Shown here: positions 9,204 to 17,963 of the stretch, one piece after another
How positions within the stretch are numbered: position 1 is the stretch's first letter
Layout: each line of letters opens with the position of its first letter
The notes under the pieces: model-generated
Database searches by the model: none
Told to the model about the DNA's origin: nothing
The model's input: the letters and a program-made list of their open reading frames with translations, nothing else
Made by a program: the position numbers and the translations under genes
Origin: Campylobacter jejuni
GTDB lineage: Bacteria; Campylobacterota; Campylobacteria; Campylobacterales; Campylobacteraceae
DNA: 64,000 nt
NCBI RefSeq assembly: GCF_002179635.1
Contig: NZ_NFOE01000013.1
Location: forward strand, 1-64,000
Direction of reading: 5' to 3'

Positions 9204-9395
9204 TTAAATTCCTAACATTTTTTCAACCGCTTTAACATTGGTTGAGTGAACATACTTAGAAGTGCGAAGATCACGCATTCTTTTAGCAGGTTTTTTAGTC
9301 AAAATGTGGCTTCTATAAGCAGCACCTCTTTTGATTTTATTTTTACCTACTTTGAAGCGTTTAACAGCACTTTTAACGCTTTTCATTTTTGGCAT
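9204..9395 (-). CDS. rpmI: 50S ribosomal protein L35
   Basis: The 63-aa L35 begins [15 protein letters not shown] and ends [17 protein letters not shown]. The ATG at 9395 follows AAAGGATACAC and gives the standard length; an in-frame ATG 27 bases upstream adds nine residues absent from the family. It lies upstream of rplT. The 97-base spacer shows no clear terminator, so both are probably on one transcript. Confidence 0.96.
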   Translation of the reverse strand: MPKMKSVKSAVKRFKVGKNKIKRGAAYRSHILTKKPAKRMRDLRTSKYVHSTNVKAVEKMLGI

Positions 9396-9477
9396 GTGTA
9401 TCCTTTGGATAAATTTTTTCATAAAAGAAAGCTATCATTTTACTACAACTATGCTTTAGAAAAATTAAATTTTTATA

Positions 9478-9492
9478 TGACACAACCTGTCA
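9478..9492. promoter_or_regulatory. Inverted repeat at the -35 position of the 73-aa membrane gene
   Basis: TGACA-CAACC-TGTCA is a 5-5-5 inverted repeat. A possible -10 (TATGAT, 9504-9509) lies 11 bases after it, so the repeat covers the -35 position of a promoter reading toward the gene at 9545. This is where a dimeric regulator would bind. That it is an operator is inference. Confidence 0.35.
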
Positions 9493-9544
9493 CAAGGGTT
9501 TAATATGATTTTATTAATTTTATAAAACCTAATAAAGGAGTCAA

Positions 9545-9766
9545 ATGGCAATAATAGTCGGTGTTATAGCTATGATAGCTACTGCTATGTGGGCTATAGT
9601 TTGCGGAGCCTTTTGGGCTTTATTTATATTTATATTATGGTGCGTTATATTACCAAGTTTATTTTTAATAGAAAAATACGGAATTATAAATATAGTAGTT
9701 TCTTATACGATAATTTTAGCCGGCGTAATGATACTTACAAGGATAATTAAAAGTAAACAATACTAA
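9545..9766 (+). CDS. Small hydrophobic membrane protein, unknown
   Basis: I do not recognise this 73-aa protein. It is nearly all hydrophobic, with two or three possible membrane helices (residues about 2-40 and 47-66) and a basic tail RIIKSKQY that should face the cytoplasm. AAAGGAGTC precedes the ATG, so translation is likely efficient. It stands between rpmI and the UPF0174 gene, has its own candidate promoter, and is separated from the next gene by the G10 promoter. Small membrane partners are common in defence and toxin loci; no function is claimed. Confidence 0.6.
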   Translation: MAIIVGVIAMIATAMWAIVCGAFWALFIFILWCVILPSLFLIEKYGIINIVVSYTIILAGVMILTRIIKSKQY

Positions 9767-9774
9767 ACAAAACC

Positions 9775-9806
9775 TTGACAATACGGGGGGGGGGTATTGA
9801 TATAAT
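9775..9806 (+). promoter_or_regulatory. Probable phase-variable promoter with G10 tract in the spacer
   Basis: A consensus -35 (TTGACA, 9775-9780) and an extended -10 (TGA-TATAAT, 9798-9806) are separated by 20 bases, ten of which are an uninterrupted run of G at 9785-9794. The usual spacing is 17, which would need seven G. G tracts of 8 or more slip readily in Campylobacter. Here slippage would move the -35 relative to the -10, as in known phase-variable promoters of Neisseria. The UPF0174 ATG follows 28 bases after the -10. Confidence 0.7.
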
Positions 9807-9833
9807 AACAAAATTTAAATTGAAAGGAAAAAG

Positions 9834-10568
9834 ATGGCATATAGATATGACAAAGATTTGGAATTTTTGAGAAACTTAAGTAGCGAAGAATTAAATGATT
9901 TTGTTAGTATTCTTACACATGACAAAGATAATGCTACAAGATTTACAGAATTAATAACAGTAAATGAGCTATATAAAAAATTCTATCCTGATCATAAACA
10001 GTATTTAGACTTAATTTTAGATGAGTTTCAATGTTTTGGAGGAAATACTTTTGCAAATATTTTAAGAATGGGAAAAGGTGTACTTTATAAAGAAATTTTA
10101 TGCGATGTAGCCGATAAACTTAAAGTTAATTATAATAAAAATTCCGATACAGAGATAATAGAAATAAATCTTTTTATGAAAATTTTAGAAAATTCTTTAG
10201 ACCAAATGAACAAAGAGCAAATCAAGGAAATTTCTCAAGAATTAAATTTAAATTTATCAACTTTTACAAAACAATCTACAATGGCAGCAATGCAATTTTT
10301 AATAAAACAAGGTGGTTTCAAAAGCTATCAATTAATAGTTATTGTTGCAAATGCCATATCAAAATTAATTTTAGGCAGAGGATTGTCAGCTGTAGTTAAT
10401 GCGAGTTTAACAAAAGCGATGAGTATTTTTGTTGGTCCTATTGGATGGGCAATAACAGGGATGTGGACTGCAATAGATATAGCAGGACCTGCTTATAGAG
10501 TAACTATACCAGCTGTTATTCAAATAGCATATCTACGACAAAGTTATAATATGAAACAAAATAACTAA
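9834..10568 (+). CDS. UPF0174 family protein (YaaW / HP1588-like)
   Basis: The 244-aa protein matches UPF0174, known from E. coli YaaW and H. pylori HP1588. Typical family segments are AYRYDKDLEFLRNLS at the start, ILTHDKD near residue 27, and EFQCFGGNTFANILRMGKGV near 63-82, with KGVLYKEILCDVADK after it. The C-terminal 70 residues are rich in Gly and hydrophobic residues, suggesting membrane insertion. The biochemical function is not known. It is the first gene behind the G10 promoter, with ribosome site GAAAGGAAA, and lies 23 bases before the HNH-like gene. Confidence 0.8.
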   Translation: MAYRYDKDLEFLRNLSSEELNDFVSILTHDKDNATRFTELITVNELYKKFYPDHKQYLDLILDEFQCFGGNTFANILRMGKGVLYKEILCDVADKLKVNYNKNSDTEIIEINLFMKILENSLDQMNKEQIKEISQELNLNLSTFTKQSTMAAMQFLIKQGGFKSYQLIVIVANAISKLILGRGLSAVVNASLTKAMSIFVGPIGWAITGMWTAIDIAGPAYRVTIPAVIQIAYLRQSYNMKQNN

Positions 10569-10591
10569 AAACTATTATAAAAGAGACCACT

Positions 10592-12325
10592 ATGATAGAT
10601 AATAAAGAACTTACAAACGATTATGAACTTTTAGAAAATGATTTGAAAGAGATATCACAAAGAGAACAACTTGAAATTAATATAAATCAAAACTTAGAAG
10701 AAGCCTTGCAAGAACTAAAAAACATAGAAACACAACTACCAAAAGAGCAAAGTAAAAAACTTTTTGAGCAATGCACCCAAAATGCACTTGATACCATAAC
10801 AAGTCATTTTGGATTAGCTGCTATTATTCTAGATTCTAAAGATGGTGGTAATGTCAGTACCACACATAATGCTAGGAAAGGCATATATGCCAACGAAAAC
10901 GATAAGCAACAATATGAAAAACGCGAAAAATACTGTTCAAAAAAATATCATAATGAGGAATACAATAAAATAAATAATAAACTAAAAAAAGAAATAGAAG
11001 AGGGAAGATTATATGATTATGCAACTGGAAAGATGATTAAGCCAAAAGACAATACTCAGCTAGATCATGTTGTTTCAGCCAAAGAAATTCATGAAGATCG
11101 TGCAAGAATTTTAGCTAATGCTGATGGTGTATCTTTAGCTAATACACCTCAAAATCTAAAAAAAACAGATGCTAAGATAAATAATTTTAAAAGAGATAAT
11201 AGTGCAATTAAAACTTTAGAGAAAATGGAAGAAAAAATACAAATATTAACCGAAAAAGAAACAAAAAATGGAAAATTATCCTTAAAAGATCAAAAAAATA
11301 TAGAAAGATTATTGGATATGCAATGTAAAATTGATGGTGAAAAATTTATAGAAGAATATAATCGTCAAAAAAAACATATTGATAGTGAAATTGATAAAAT
11401 TTACTATACAAGCCTAAAACCTTACAAAGAAGCTTTGATAACCGGAGCTAAAGACTCTACAAAAATGATTGTATATTCAGCACTTGGAATGATTTTAAGA
11501 GACTTTTTCAAAAGCTTAATGATAGAAATTAGAAAAACATTTAAAGAATTTGGAAACGAGAGTTTTAGTGATATATTCAAAAGATTTAAAGATAGAATCC
11601 ATTACATTTGGGATGATATCAAAAAGAAATGGAAAAATATTTTTGCAAGTTCTTTAGAGGCAGGAATTCAAGCATTTTTATCTAATTTAGTTGTATTTGC
11701 TGTAAATACCATATTTACAACTTTAAAAAGAATAGTTCAAGTTATTCGTGCTGGCTTTACTTCTTTATATAATGCGATAAAAATTATTATAAATCCTCCA
11801 AAAGATATGCCTAAAGAAGATATATATTTTGAGGCCGCTAAAATTTTTACAGCAGGTATTATCGCCTCACTCACAATGCTAGGAAGTGAGGCGATAAATA
11901 AATGGCTTATAACTATACCTGGGCTTAATGTTTTATTATCTTTACCTATACCATTTACAAGTGAAACTATAGGTGATGCAATTTCATTAAGTATAAGTGC
12001 TGCTTTTGGAGCTATTGTTAGCACTATTGTTATTTTTTATATGGATAAATGGAAAAACAACTCCAAAATAGGAAATTTACGATTACAGCTTGTTACTCAA
12101 AGTGGTGTTATTTTAAATTGTAAAATAGCTCAAACATGGCTTATGCTAGATGATGCATATATTTTTTTAACACATGCAATAAATTCTATAAAAGAAAAGA
12201 ATTTAATGCTGCAAAATAATCTCACTCAAGAGCTAAATACTTATAAAAAGATGAACGAGGAAAGAAAAACTAAAATATCTAATCTGAAGAAAAAGATTCT
12301 TAATCTAAAGGAATTGCATGATTAG
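10592..12325 (+). CDS. Membrane-associated protein with HNH-like nuclease core
   Basis: This 577-aa protein was recognised only in part. Residues 1-60 look coiled-coil. Residues about 140-200 resemble an HNH/treble-clef nuclease: YDYATGKMI, then LDHVVSAKEIH with Asp158-His159, Asn184/Asn188 in ANTPQNL, and a final INNFK with Asn and Lys197-200 where the usual motif has His or Asn. A second helical stretch (210-280) leads to several hydrophobic segments near 290-310, 355-385, 415-435 and 465-485, and a coiled-coil tail. It overlaps the next gene by 8 bases. A nuclease tied to the membrane is my inference; a structural role is possible. Confidence 0.6.
   Translation: MIDNKELTNDYELLENDLKEISQREQLEININQNLEEALQELKNIETQLPKEQSKKLFEQCTQNALDTITSHFGLAAIILDSKDGGNVSTTHNARKGIYANENDKQQYEKREKYCSKKYHNEEYNKINNKLKKEIEEGRLYDYATGKMIKPKDNTQLDHVVSAKEIHEDRARILANADGVSLANTPQNLKKTDAKINNFKRDNSAIKTLEKMEEKIQILTEKETKNGKLSLKDQKNIERLLDMQCKIDGEKFIEEYNRQKKHIDSEIDKIYYTSLKPYKEALITGAKDSTKMIVYSALGMILRDFFKSLMIEIRKTFKEFGNESFSDIFKRFKDRIHYIWDDIKKKWKNIFASSLEAGIQAFLSNLVVFAVNTIFTTLKRIVQVIRAGFTSLYNAIKIIINPPKDMPKEDIYFEAAKIFTAGIIASLTMLGSEAINKWLITIPGLNVLLSLPIPFTSETIGDAISLSISAAFGAIVSTIVIFYMDKWKNNSKIGNLRLQLVTQSGVILNCKIAQTWLMLDDAYIFLTHAINSIKEKNLMLQNNLTQELNTYKKMNEERKTKISNLKKKILNLKELHD
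11859..11897. repeat. Perfect 13-bp inverted repeat inside the HNH-like gene
   Basis: TTATCGCCTCACT at 11859-11871 is exactly the reverse complement of 11885-11897, with a 13-base loop between. It is markedly more GC-rich than its surroundings and lies in the codons for a hydrophobic segment (IIASLTMLGSEAI). No T-run follows on either strand, so it is not a standard terminator. Confidence 0.6.
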
Positions 12326-13211
12326 TTATAGTAAAAGTAAACATAAAATTAGTATAATAAATTCACATAAATGTTTAACAAAAACAAATACACCTAATAA
12401 GAATGCAAATTCGCAAGAAGTAGCTAACATACTTAATAATAAAATTCACAAAGCTTCTAAAAAAATCATAGAGGCAAAAAAAGTTGCAAAATTAGCTAAA
12501 AATACTAAAAATACTTTTTTGGAAAATATGGCAAAAAATATACCTTTTGTTGGAAATTTTATTGATAGTGAAGAGATTAAAAAAATAAATATTCTAATAG
12601 AATTAAACATGATGAATATAGAGGCTATTGAAGCACAAAATGATTTAATTCAAGAAGTTATAAAACTCACATGTTATAGCGTAGAATTTATAAATGACAC
12701 AATCAACGATCTACAATTAATAATTTCCAAAACAAATGAAAATTATAGGACTAGCATTACAGAATTATCTTATGATACAAATGAAATTTTAAAAATATAT
12801 AATGAACTTACAGATATTGTAATAAATCAAATGCAAGATCATACAAAACATTTTCAAGAAATTCAAATAAAAATAGAAAAAAATGAAGATGAAGTAAATC
12901 TAATTAAACAACAACAAAAAAACTTCACCGAAACTATTGAGTTACAAGAAAATAAAATAAACTCACTTAATAAAGATTTACTATTATATTCAAAAAAAAT
13001 CGACAATTTATCAATGCAACAAAATGAATTTATGCAAAAATATGAAAACCAAATAGCAAATTTATCGAAAGATATTATGCAAGAATTGGAAAACATAAAA
13101 ACTGTAATAAAAAAACACGAAAATCTATTAGATAATAATATGTTAAAAATAGTTTCTATTACATCTTTGGGGATTGCAATAATAGCAATTTTATTGCAAT
13201 ATATACAATAA
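12318..13211 (+). CDS. Coiled-coil protein with C-terminal membrane anchor
   Basis: I do not recognise this 297-aa protein. A Lys/Asn-rich start is followed by helix-rich sequence. NIPFVGNFIDSEEIKK near residue 73 is the only hydrophobic loop, long heptad-like coiled coil runs through about residues 95-270, and a single C-terminal membrane helix (IVSITSLGIAIIAILLQYI) ends the protein. It would be a tail-anchored cytoplasmic rod. It overlaps the HNH-like gene by 8 bases, so the two are probably made together and may interact. Base composition is more AT-rich than the flanking core genes, suggesting acquisition. Confidence 0.6.
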   Translation: MISYSKSKHKISIINSHKCLTKTNTPNKNANSQEVANILNNKIHKASKKIIEAKKVAKLAKNTKNTFLENMAKNIPFVGNFIDSEEIKKINILIELNMMNIEAIEAQNDLIQEVIKLTCYSVEFINDTINDLQLIISKTNENYRTSITELSYDTNEILKIYNELTDIVINQMQDHTKHFQEIQIKIEKNEDEVNLIKQQQKNFTETIELQENKINSLNKDLLLYSKKIDNLSMQQNEFMQKYENQIANLSKDIMQELENIKTVIKKHENLLDNNMLKIVSITSLGIAIIAILLQYIQ

Positions 13212-13214
13212 ACC

Positions 13215-13520
13215 ATGCTAAACAAACTACCTCAACTTTTTTCATTGCTTTTTAGTTATAAATCAAACATCTTTAACATCATCTCAAAGCCAAAGCAAGC
13301 TTATACCTACACTAAGTTTGCTTTAGAGTTAAAAGAGCTTTATGAAAAAGAAAACGACAAAACCGAAGCTGCTTTTATCATCCTAGATAGAGTGCTTAAA
13401 TTTAAAAAAGAAAGTCCTGATGATTTTGATGATCTTTTAAAGCTTATTCAAGAGCTTTTAGCTACTTATGAAAATGATCCAAAAACAATCAAACAAAACA
13501 TCAAAGATTTGCTAAAATAA
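13215..13520 (+). CDS. Hypothetical 101-aa helical protein
   Basis: The product is not recognised. It is predicted to be all-helical and soluble, with acidic amphipathic stretches (ELKELYEKEND, FDDLLKLIQELL) in its second half. It starts 3 bases after the coiled-coil gene and ends 18 bases before the WYL regulator, so it is in the same transcription unit. The two genes look closer in codon use to the core genome than the three before them; they may be an older pair next to which the cassette landed. Confidence 0.6.
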   Translation: MLNKLPQLFSLLFSYKSNIFNIISKPKQAYTYTKFALELKELYEKENDKTEAAFIILDRVLKFKKESPDDFDDLLKLIQELLATYENDPKTIKQNIKDLLK

Positions 13521-13538
13521 ACAAAAAAAAGGTTGTAT

Positions 13539-14405
13539 ATGGAAAAAGACAAGCTTTCTACGCGTTTAGTTTCTATACTGCAGTGTTTAAACAATGGTGA
13601 GCGTTTTAGCTTAGAAGAGCTTGCACAAGAATTTAATGTCAGCATTCGCACTATACAAAGAGACTTGCATGAGCGCCTTGCTTTTATCCCTATAAAAAAA
13701 GAAAATGGAAAATACTTTTTAGAAGGCTATGTTTTAGGAAAATTAAGCTTTAAAGATATACAAAATTTTGCTATTTTAAGCGGTATAGGTAGGCTTTATC
13801 CTAGTTTAGATAAAGAGTTTTTAAACGACTTGCTTAATGAAAAAATCAATAAAGCCTTTTTAGTCAAAACCCAAAACTATGAAACACTTGATAGAGAAGT
13901 TTTTGAAGAACTAAGCGCAGCTATCATAGCAAAATATCCCATTAGTTTTTACTACAAAGAAAAACACAGAAAAGCTAATCCATACAAACTCATCAATATT
14001 GACCACATATGGTATCTTTTAGCAGATGAAAACGATACTTTAAAAACCTTTACTTTTTCTAAAATCACACAACTAAGAGTGGAAAAGAAAGAAATTTTTA
14101 CCCCAAAAGAAGAGTTTTTAAAACAAATTCAAAAAGATCAAAGCAACTGGATTAGTAAAGAAAACAAAGAAGCTATTTTAAAACTTGATAAAAAAGCTAA
14201 AGAATATTTCTTAAGAAAAAATGCCCTTACTAAATACGAATTTATAGATGAGGATGAGAATTTTATTTACATCAAGGCATTTTATACCTATGATGATGAG
14301 CTTTTAAATTTAATAAGATATTGGATACCATATATTAAAATAAACAAACCTATCGCTTTAAAAGAAAAACTTTTTGAGCAGTTAAATACATACATGCAAG
14401 ATTAG
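13539..14405 (+). CDS. WYL-domain transcriptional regulator
   Basis: The 288-aa protein has an N-terminal DeoR-type winged helix (FSLEELAQEFNVSIRTIQRDL, in about residues 24-45) and a WYL domain in which the literal motif occurs as HIWYLLADEN near residue 158. This is the family layout of YafY/PafC/CapW/BrxR proteins, which sense nucleic-acid ligands or damage and often control phage-defence loci. The ATG at 13539 follows AAAAAAAAGG; a TTG two codons earlier is less likely. Same strand and tight spacing link it to the preceding genes. It overlaps the end of the convergent methyltransferase by 4 bases. Confidence 0.85.
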   Translation: MEKDKLSTRLVSILQCLNNGERFSLEELAQEFNVSIRTIQRDLHERLAFIPIKKENGKYFLEGYVLGKLSFKDIQNFAILSGIGRLYPSLDKEFLNDLLNEKINKAFLVKTQNYETLDREVFEELSAAIIAKYPISFYYKEKHRKANPYKLINIDHIWYLLADENDTLKTFTFSKITQLRVEKKEIFTPKEEFLKQIQKDQSNWISKENKEAILKLDKKAKEYFLRKNALTKYEFIDEDENFIYIKAFYTYDDELLNLIRYWIPYIKINKPIALKEKLFEQLNTYMQD

Positions 14406-15493
14406 CGTTTTTTTAATATATAGAGTTGTTCTTGTATATGCATAGAGCGTTTAGAAAGGTTTCTACTAGCTCTAAAGGCATTATACTTTTGCTCAAGCAC
14501 AAAACATTCTCCAAGACTTTGAAGTCTTTTTGTGAAATTTTCTTTTTTTACAAAACCCTCACAATTATAAGAAAGCAATACAATCTTGGCTTTTAAATCA
14601 TTTATCAAATCAAACAAAGCATCTTCGGCTTTTTTTTCTTTGTTAAAAGCACTGCGGTTCCAGTCTTTTGGTATGCCAGAAACCTTTGAAATTTCCTTTG
14701 GCTTTTTATAATTAGCAATTAAATTTAACATAAAATAATTTGATCCATAAGGATGTTGATTATAAGGTGGGTCTAAATACGCCACATCAAAGCCATCAAG
14801 CTCTTTAGCTAAAACATTTGCATCCTTTTGAAAAACCTCATACTCACAAGTAAAATTTGAAAAAATAGGCATTTTTAAAGATATATCACCCTTTATACGA
14901 CTAAGTGCGTTTGCTCCATTTCCTCCAAATTTACCAATGCCATTTTTATCTTTATAAAAGCCTTTAAAAACCCCGCTTGTATTTGCATGCACACTTGCTT
15001 CATAAATAAGTGGTGCAATGAAATATTTTTGAATTTCTTTTGGCAAGCTTGAAATTTTTTCTCGCACAGAGTCTAAATACATAGCGTTTTTAAGCGTGTA
15101 GAAAACTCTTTCATTCTTTTGGATATACTCATCATCGTTTGGTGCATAAAGCTTGCTTATAAAGCCTTTTTTGAGTTTTAAATCAGAAATTAAAAAAGCA
15201 TAATGTTTTTGTAATTCTTGTAAAAATTGTGCGTTTTGATTGCTTAAATAACACTCATTGATGATTTTAGAATAATCTTCCAAATCATTTGCCATGATAA
15301 AACTCGCATAAGGCTTCACAAAACGCGAAACCACCCCAGAGCCACTAAATACATCACAAAAACTAAATTTGTCTTTTTTAAGCTCATTTTGTGCGAATTT
15401 AAAGCCTTGATTTAAAAACTCAAGCAAAGATCTTTTATTGCCAAGATAAGTTATGATTTGTTCTTTTAAAAATTGTGGATTTTCTTCTAGCAT
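14402..15493 (-). CDS. D12-class adenine-specific DNA methyltransferase (Cj0208-like)
   Basis: This protein (363 aa from the ATG) is an N6-adenine DNA methyltransferase of the D12 type. YLGNKRSLLEFL near residue 14 and FCDVFSGSGVVSRF near 46 are the SAM-binding region, and DVAYLDPPYNQHPYGSNY near 234 contains the DPPY catalytic motif. It lies directly downstream of infC, as Cj0208 does in C. jejuni. No restriction gene is adjacent, so it is probably an orphan methylase. The start is uncertain: the ATG at 15493 has no clear ribosome site and an in-frame TTG lies 15 bases upstream. Confidence 0.88.
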   Translation of the reverse strand: MLEENPQFLKEQIITYLGNKRSLLEFLNQGFKFAQNELKKDKFSFCDVFSGSGVVSRFVKPYASFIMANDLEDYSKIINECYLSNQNAQFLQELQKHYAFLISDLKLKKGFISKLYAPNDDEYIQKNERVFYTLKNAMYLDSVREKISSLPKEIQKYFIAPLIYEASVHANTSGVFKGFYKDKNGIGKFGGNGANALSRIKGDISLKMPIFSNFTCEYEVFQKDANVLAKELDGFDVAYLDPPYNQHPYGSNYFMLNLIANYKKPKEISKVSGIPKDWNRSAFNKEKKAEDALFDLINDLKAKIVLLSYNCEGFVKKENFTKRLQSLGECFVLEQKYNAFRASRNLSKRSMHIQEQLYILKKR

Positions 15494-15505
15494 AAGTTTA
15501 AAATA

Positions 15506-15524
15506 CAAGCCTTAAAAAGGCTTG
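15506..15524 (-). terminator. Hairpin after infC
   Basis: CAAGCCTT (15506-15513) pairs with AAGGCTTG (15517-15524) just after the infC stop, with a short T-rich stretch downstream on the minus strand. It overlaps the upstream edge of the methyltransferase gene, so it could limit read-through from thrS-infC. Confidence 0.6.
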
Positions 15525-15527
15525 TGA

Positions 15528-16049
15528 TTATTTTTTCTTTTTAGGAGTTACTAGCATATTTACATAGCGTCCTTCGAGTAAAGGCTCTTTGTCTCTATCT
15601 GCTATATCTTCAACCATTTGCCAAATTTTTTCAAGCAAAGCTACCCCTGCTTCAGGAGAGCCCATCTCACGACCTTTTAAAAACACTCTAAATTTCACAT
15701 GCTTGCCTTGCTCTAAAAACTCGCTTGCGTGTTTGACTTTATAATTAATGTCATTTTGAGCGATTTTCACAGAAAGTTTGATTTCTTTTATATCAATAAC
15801 TTTTTGTTTTTTCTTTGCTTCTTTTTGTTTCTTTTCTTGTTGATAACGGAATTTTCCATAATCCATTATCTTACATACAGGTGGTTTGGCTTCAGGGGCT
15901 ATCATCACCAAATCAAGCCCTAGTCTATTTGCTATATCTAGCGCTTCATCACTACTAATAATGCCATAAACCTTGCCATCATCACCTATACATCTGATCT
16001 CATCTGCCTGAATTTCTTCATTTAGCAATACTTCTTTTTCTTTACTCAA
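15528..16049 (-). CDS. infC: Translation initiation factor IF-3
   Basis: The 173-aa protein is full-length IF-3, which prevents premature 50S joining and proofreads start codons. [18 protein letters not shown] opens the N-terminal domain, a Lys-rich linker follows ([13 protein letters not shown] near residue 75), and the C-terminal domain contains [18 protein letters not shown]. It begins with ATG rather than the AUU found in enterobacteria. Its start overlaps the thrS stop by 4 bases. Confidence 0.96.
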   Translation of the reverse strand: MSKEKEVLLNEEIQADEIRCIGDDGKVYGIISSDEALDIANRLGLDLVMIAPEAKPPVCKIMDYGKFRYQQEKKQKEAKKKQKVIDIKEIKLSVKIAQNDINYKVKHASEFLEQGKHVKFRVFLKGREMGSPEAGVALLEKIWQMVEDIADRDKEPLLEGRYVNMLVTPKKKK

Positions 16050-17857
16050 AAGCGTACCTCACTTAATTTCTCCTTTGTTAGGGTTATAAATTCATCTAAA
16101 GTCATTGTTTTTTGTTCTTTTGCTCTTCTATCTCTTAAAGCCACACTTTTGTTTGCTACTTCTTCATCACCTAAAACAAGTATCATAGGCACATGTGCTT
16201 TTTCAGCGGTGCGGATTTTTTTATTTAAGCTTTCATTTTTATTATACACTTCACTATCAATGCCAAGTTCTAAAAGTTTTCTTGCTATTTCTTTTGCATA
16301 ATCATGGTGATTTTGTGAAATAGGCACTATAGCTACTTGAGTTGGTGCTATGAAAAATGGCAACTCACCCGCACAATGCTCTACTAAAATTCCTATAAAT
16401 CTTTCAAAAGAACCTAAAATAGCACGGTGAAGCATTACAGGTTGCTTTTTCTCATTATCTGCGTCTGTGTATTCGAGTTTAAAACGGCTTGGCAAGTTAA
16501 AATCTACTTGTATAGTTCCACACTGCCATTTTCTTTTTAGTGCATCAGTGATTTTTATATCGATTTTTGGACCATAGAAAGCCCCACCGCCCTCATCAAT
16601 GCCATATTTTAAACCTTGCTCATCTAAAGCTTCTTTTAAAGCCTTTGTAGCTATATCCCAAATTTCATCATCACCTATTGCTTTTGCTGGGCGCGTTGAA
16701 ATTTCCATTTCATAATCAAACTCAAAAGCCTTCATCAAAGTATCAACAAAGCTTAAAATTTCTAAAACTTGCTCTTTTATCTGACTTGGCATACAAAAAA
16801 TATGTGCATCATCTTGGGTAAATTCTCTTACCCTAAAAAGCCCGTGTAAAACTCCACTTTTTTCATGGCGGTGCACCACGCCATATTCAAAAAATTTCAA
16901 AGGTAAATCACGATAGCTTCTAACATCACTTTGATAAATTTTAATATGTCCTACACAATTCATCGGCTTAATGCCGTATTCTTGCTCATCAATTTGCGTA
17001 AAATACATATTTTCTTTATAGTTTGCATAATGTCCACTAATTTTCCACGCATCAGCTTTTAAAAGTTCAGGCCCACGCACAGGCTCATAGCCTCTTAATC
17101 TATGTGCTTTATATAATAAATGCTCTAATTTACTTCTTAATTTTGCACCATTGCTAAGCCATATAGGAAGCCCTCCACCTATTTCATCATCAAAGGCAAA
17201 AAGCTTCATTTCATTACCAAGTTTTCTGTGATCTCTTTTTTTAGCTTCTTCAATGATTTTTAAGTATTCATTTAAACTTTCTTTATCTGCAAAGGCAGTA
17301 CCATAAATTCTTGTGAGCATTTCTCTTTTTTCATCACCACCCAAATACGCTCCCGCTACACGAGTAAGCTTGAAAAATCTTAAATATCTAGTGTTTGGCA
17401 CATGAGGCCCACGGCATAAATCTTCAAATTCACCTTGCTTATAAATACTTACTTTTCCATCAGGAATTCTTAGTAAAACTTCTTGTTTTAAATCATCATT
17501 AGCAAATTTTTCTTTAACCTCAGTCTTTGAGAGTTCGTATTTTGTGATGTCTAGTTTTGCTTCTGCTAGTTCTTTCATTTTCTTTTCGATTTTGCTTAAG
17601 TCTTCCTCTGAAATCTTACTATCAACTCTAAAATCATAATAAAACCCATCTTCTATCACAGGCCCTACGAAAAATTTAGCCTCTGGATATAAACTTTTAA
17701 TCGCTTGAGCCATTAAATGCGCACAAGAGTGGCGGATAACTTCTAAACTTTCTTTAGAGTTATCAAAATAAATCGGAGTTAAATTTGTATCATTGTTAAA
17801 ACTTTGAGTATCTATCAAAGTTTCATTATTTGCATATGCAATTATATCTTTTGTCAT
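16046..17857 (-). CDS. thrS: Threonyl-tRNA synthetase
   Basis: The 603-aa class II synthetase charges tRNA-Thr. The editing domain carries [12 protein letters not shown] near residue 43 and the zinc-ligand pair RGPHVPNT. The catalytic core has [10 protein letters not shown] and [12 protein letters not shown], and the C-terminal anticodon domain starts near [12 protein letters not shown]. The ATG at 17857 follows AAGGGTAGAA and is preferred over a GTG 15 bases upstream. It is the first gene of thrS-infC, as in C. jejuni Cj0206-Cj0207. Confidence 0.96.
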   Translation of the reverse strand: MTKDIIAYANNETLIDTQSFNNDTNLTPIYFDNSKESLEVIRHSCAHLMAQAIKSLYPEAKFFVGPVIEDGFYYDFRVDSKISEEDLSKIEKKMKELAEAKLDITKYELSKTEVKEKFANDDLKQEVLLRIPDGKVSIYKQGEFEDLCRGPHVPNTRYLRFFKLTRVAGAYLGGDEKREMLTRIYGTAFADKESLNEYLKIIEEAKKRDHRKLGNEMKLFAFDDEIGGGLPIWLSNGAKLRSKLEHLLYKAHRLRGYEPVRGPELLKADAWKISGHYANYKENMYFTQIDEQEYGIKPMNCVGHIKIYQSDVRSYRDLPLKFFEYGVVHRHEKSGVLHGLFRVREFTQDDAHIFCMPSQIKEQVLEILSFVDTLMKAFEFDYEMEISTRPAKAIGDDEIWDIATKALKEALDEQGLKYGIDEGGGAFYGPKIDIKITDALKRKWQCGTIQVDFNLPSRFKLEYTDADNEKKQPVMLHRAILGSFERFIGILVEHCAGELPFFIAPTQVAIVPISQNHHDYAKEIARKLLELGIDSEVYNKNESLNKKIRTAEKAHVPMILVLGDEEVANKSVALRDRRAKEQKTMTLDEFITLTKEKLSEVRF

Positions 17858-17963
17858 TTCTACCCTTAACACTCACTAACCTTGTGAGCTTAAATTAAAA
17901 TATAAGACTAATTTTAGCTATGAAAAACTTAAACTTTTTTTAAATAAAGGATATTTTTATATT

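Noticed and set aside
9785-9794. G10 tract as a frame-switching tract inside a gene
   Set aside because: The tract lies after the stop of the 73-aa gene and before the UPF0174 ATG, and no frame crosses it with coding character. The promoter-spacer reading explains its place better.
11859-11897. Intragenic inverted repeat as a rho-independent terminator
   Set aside because: No T-run follows on either strand and the stem lies in the middle of an open frame.
9545-14405. The cassette as a prophage or transposon
   Set aside because: I found no phage structural, integrase or transposase gene and no flanking direct or terminal inverted repeats.
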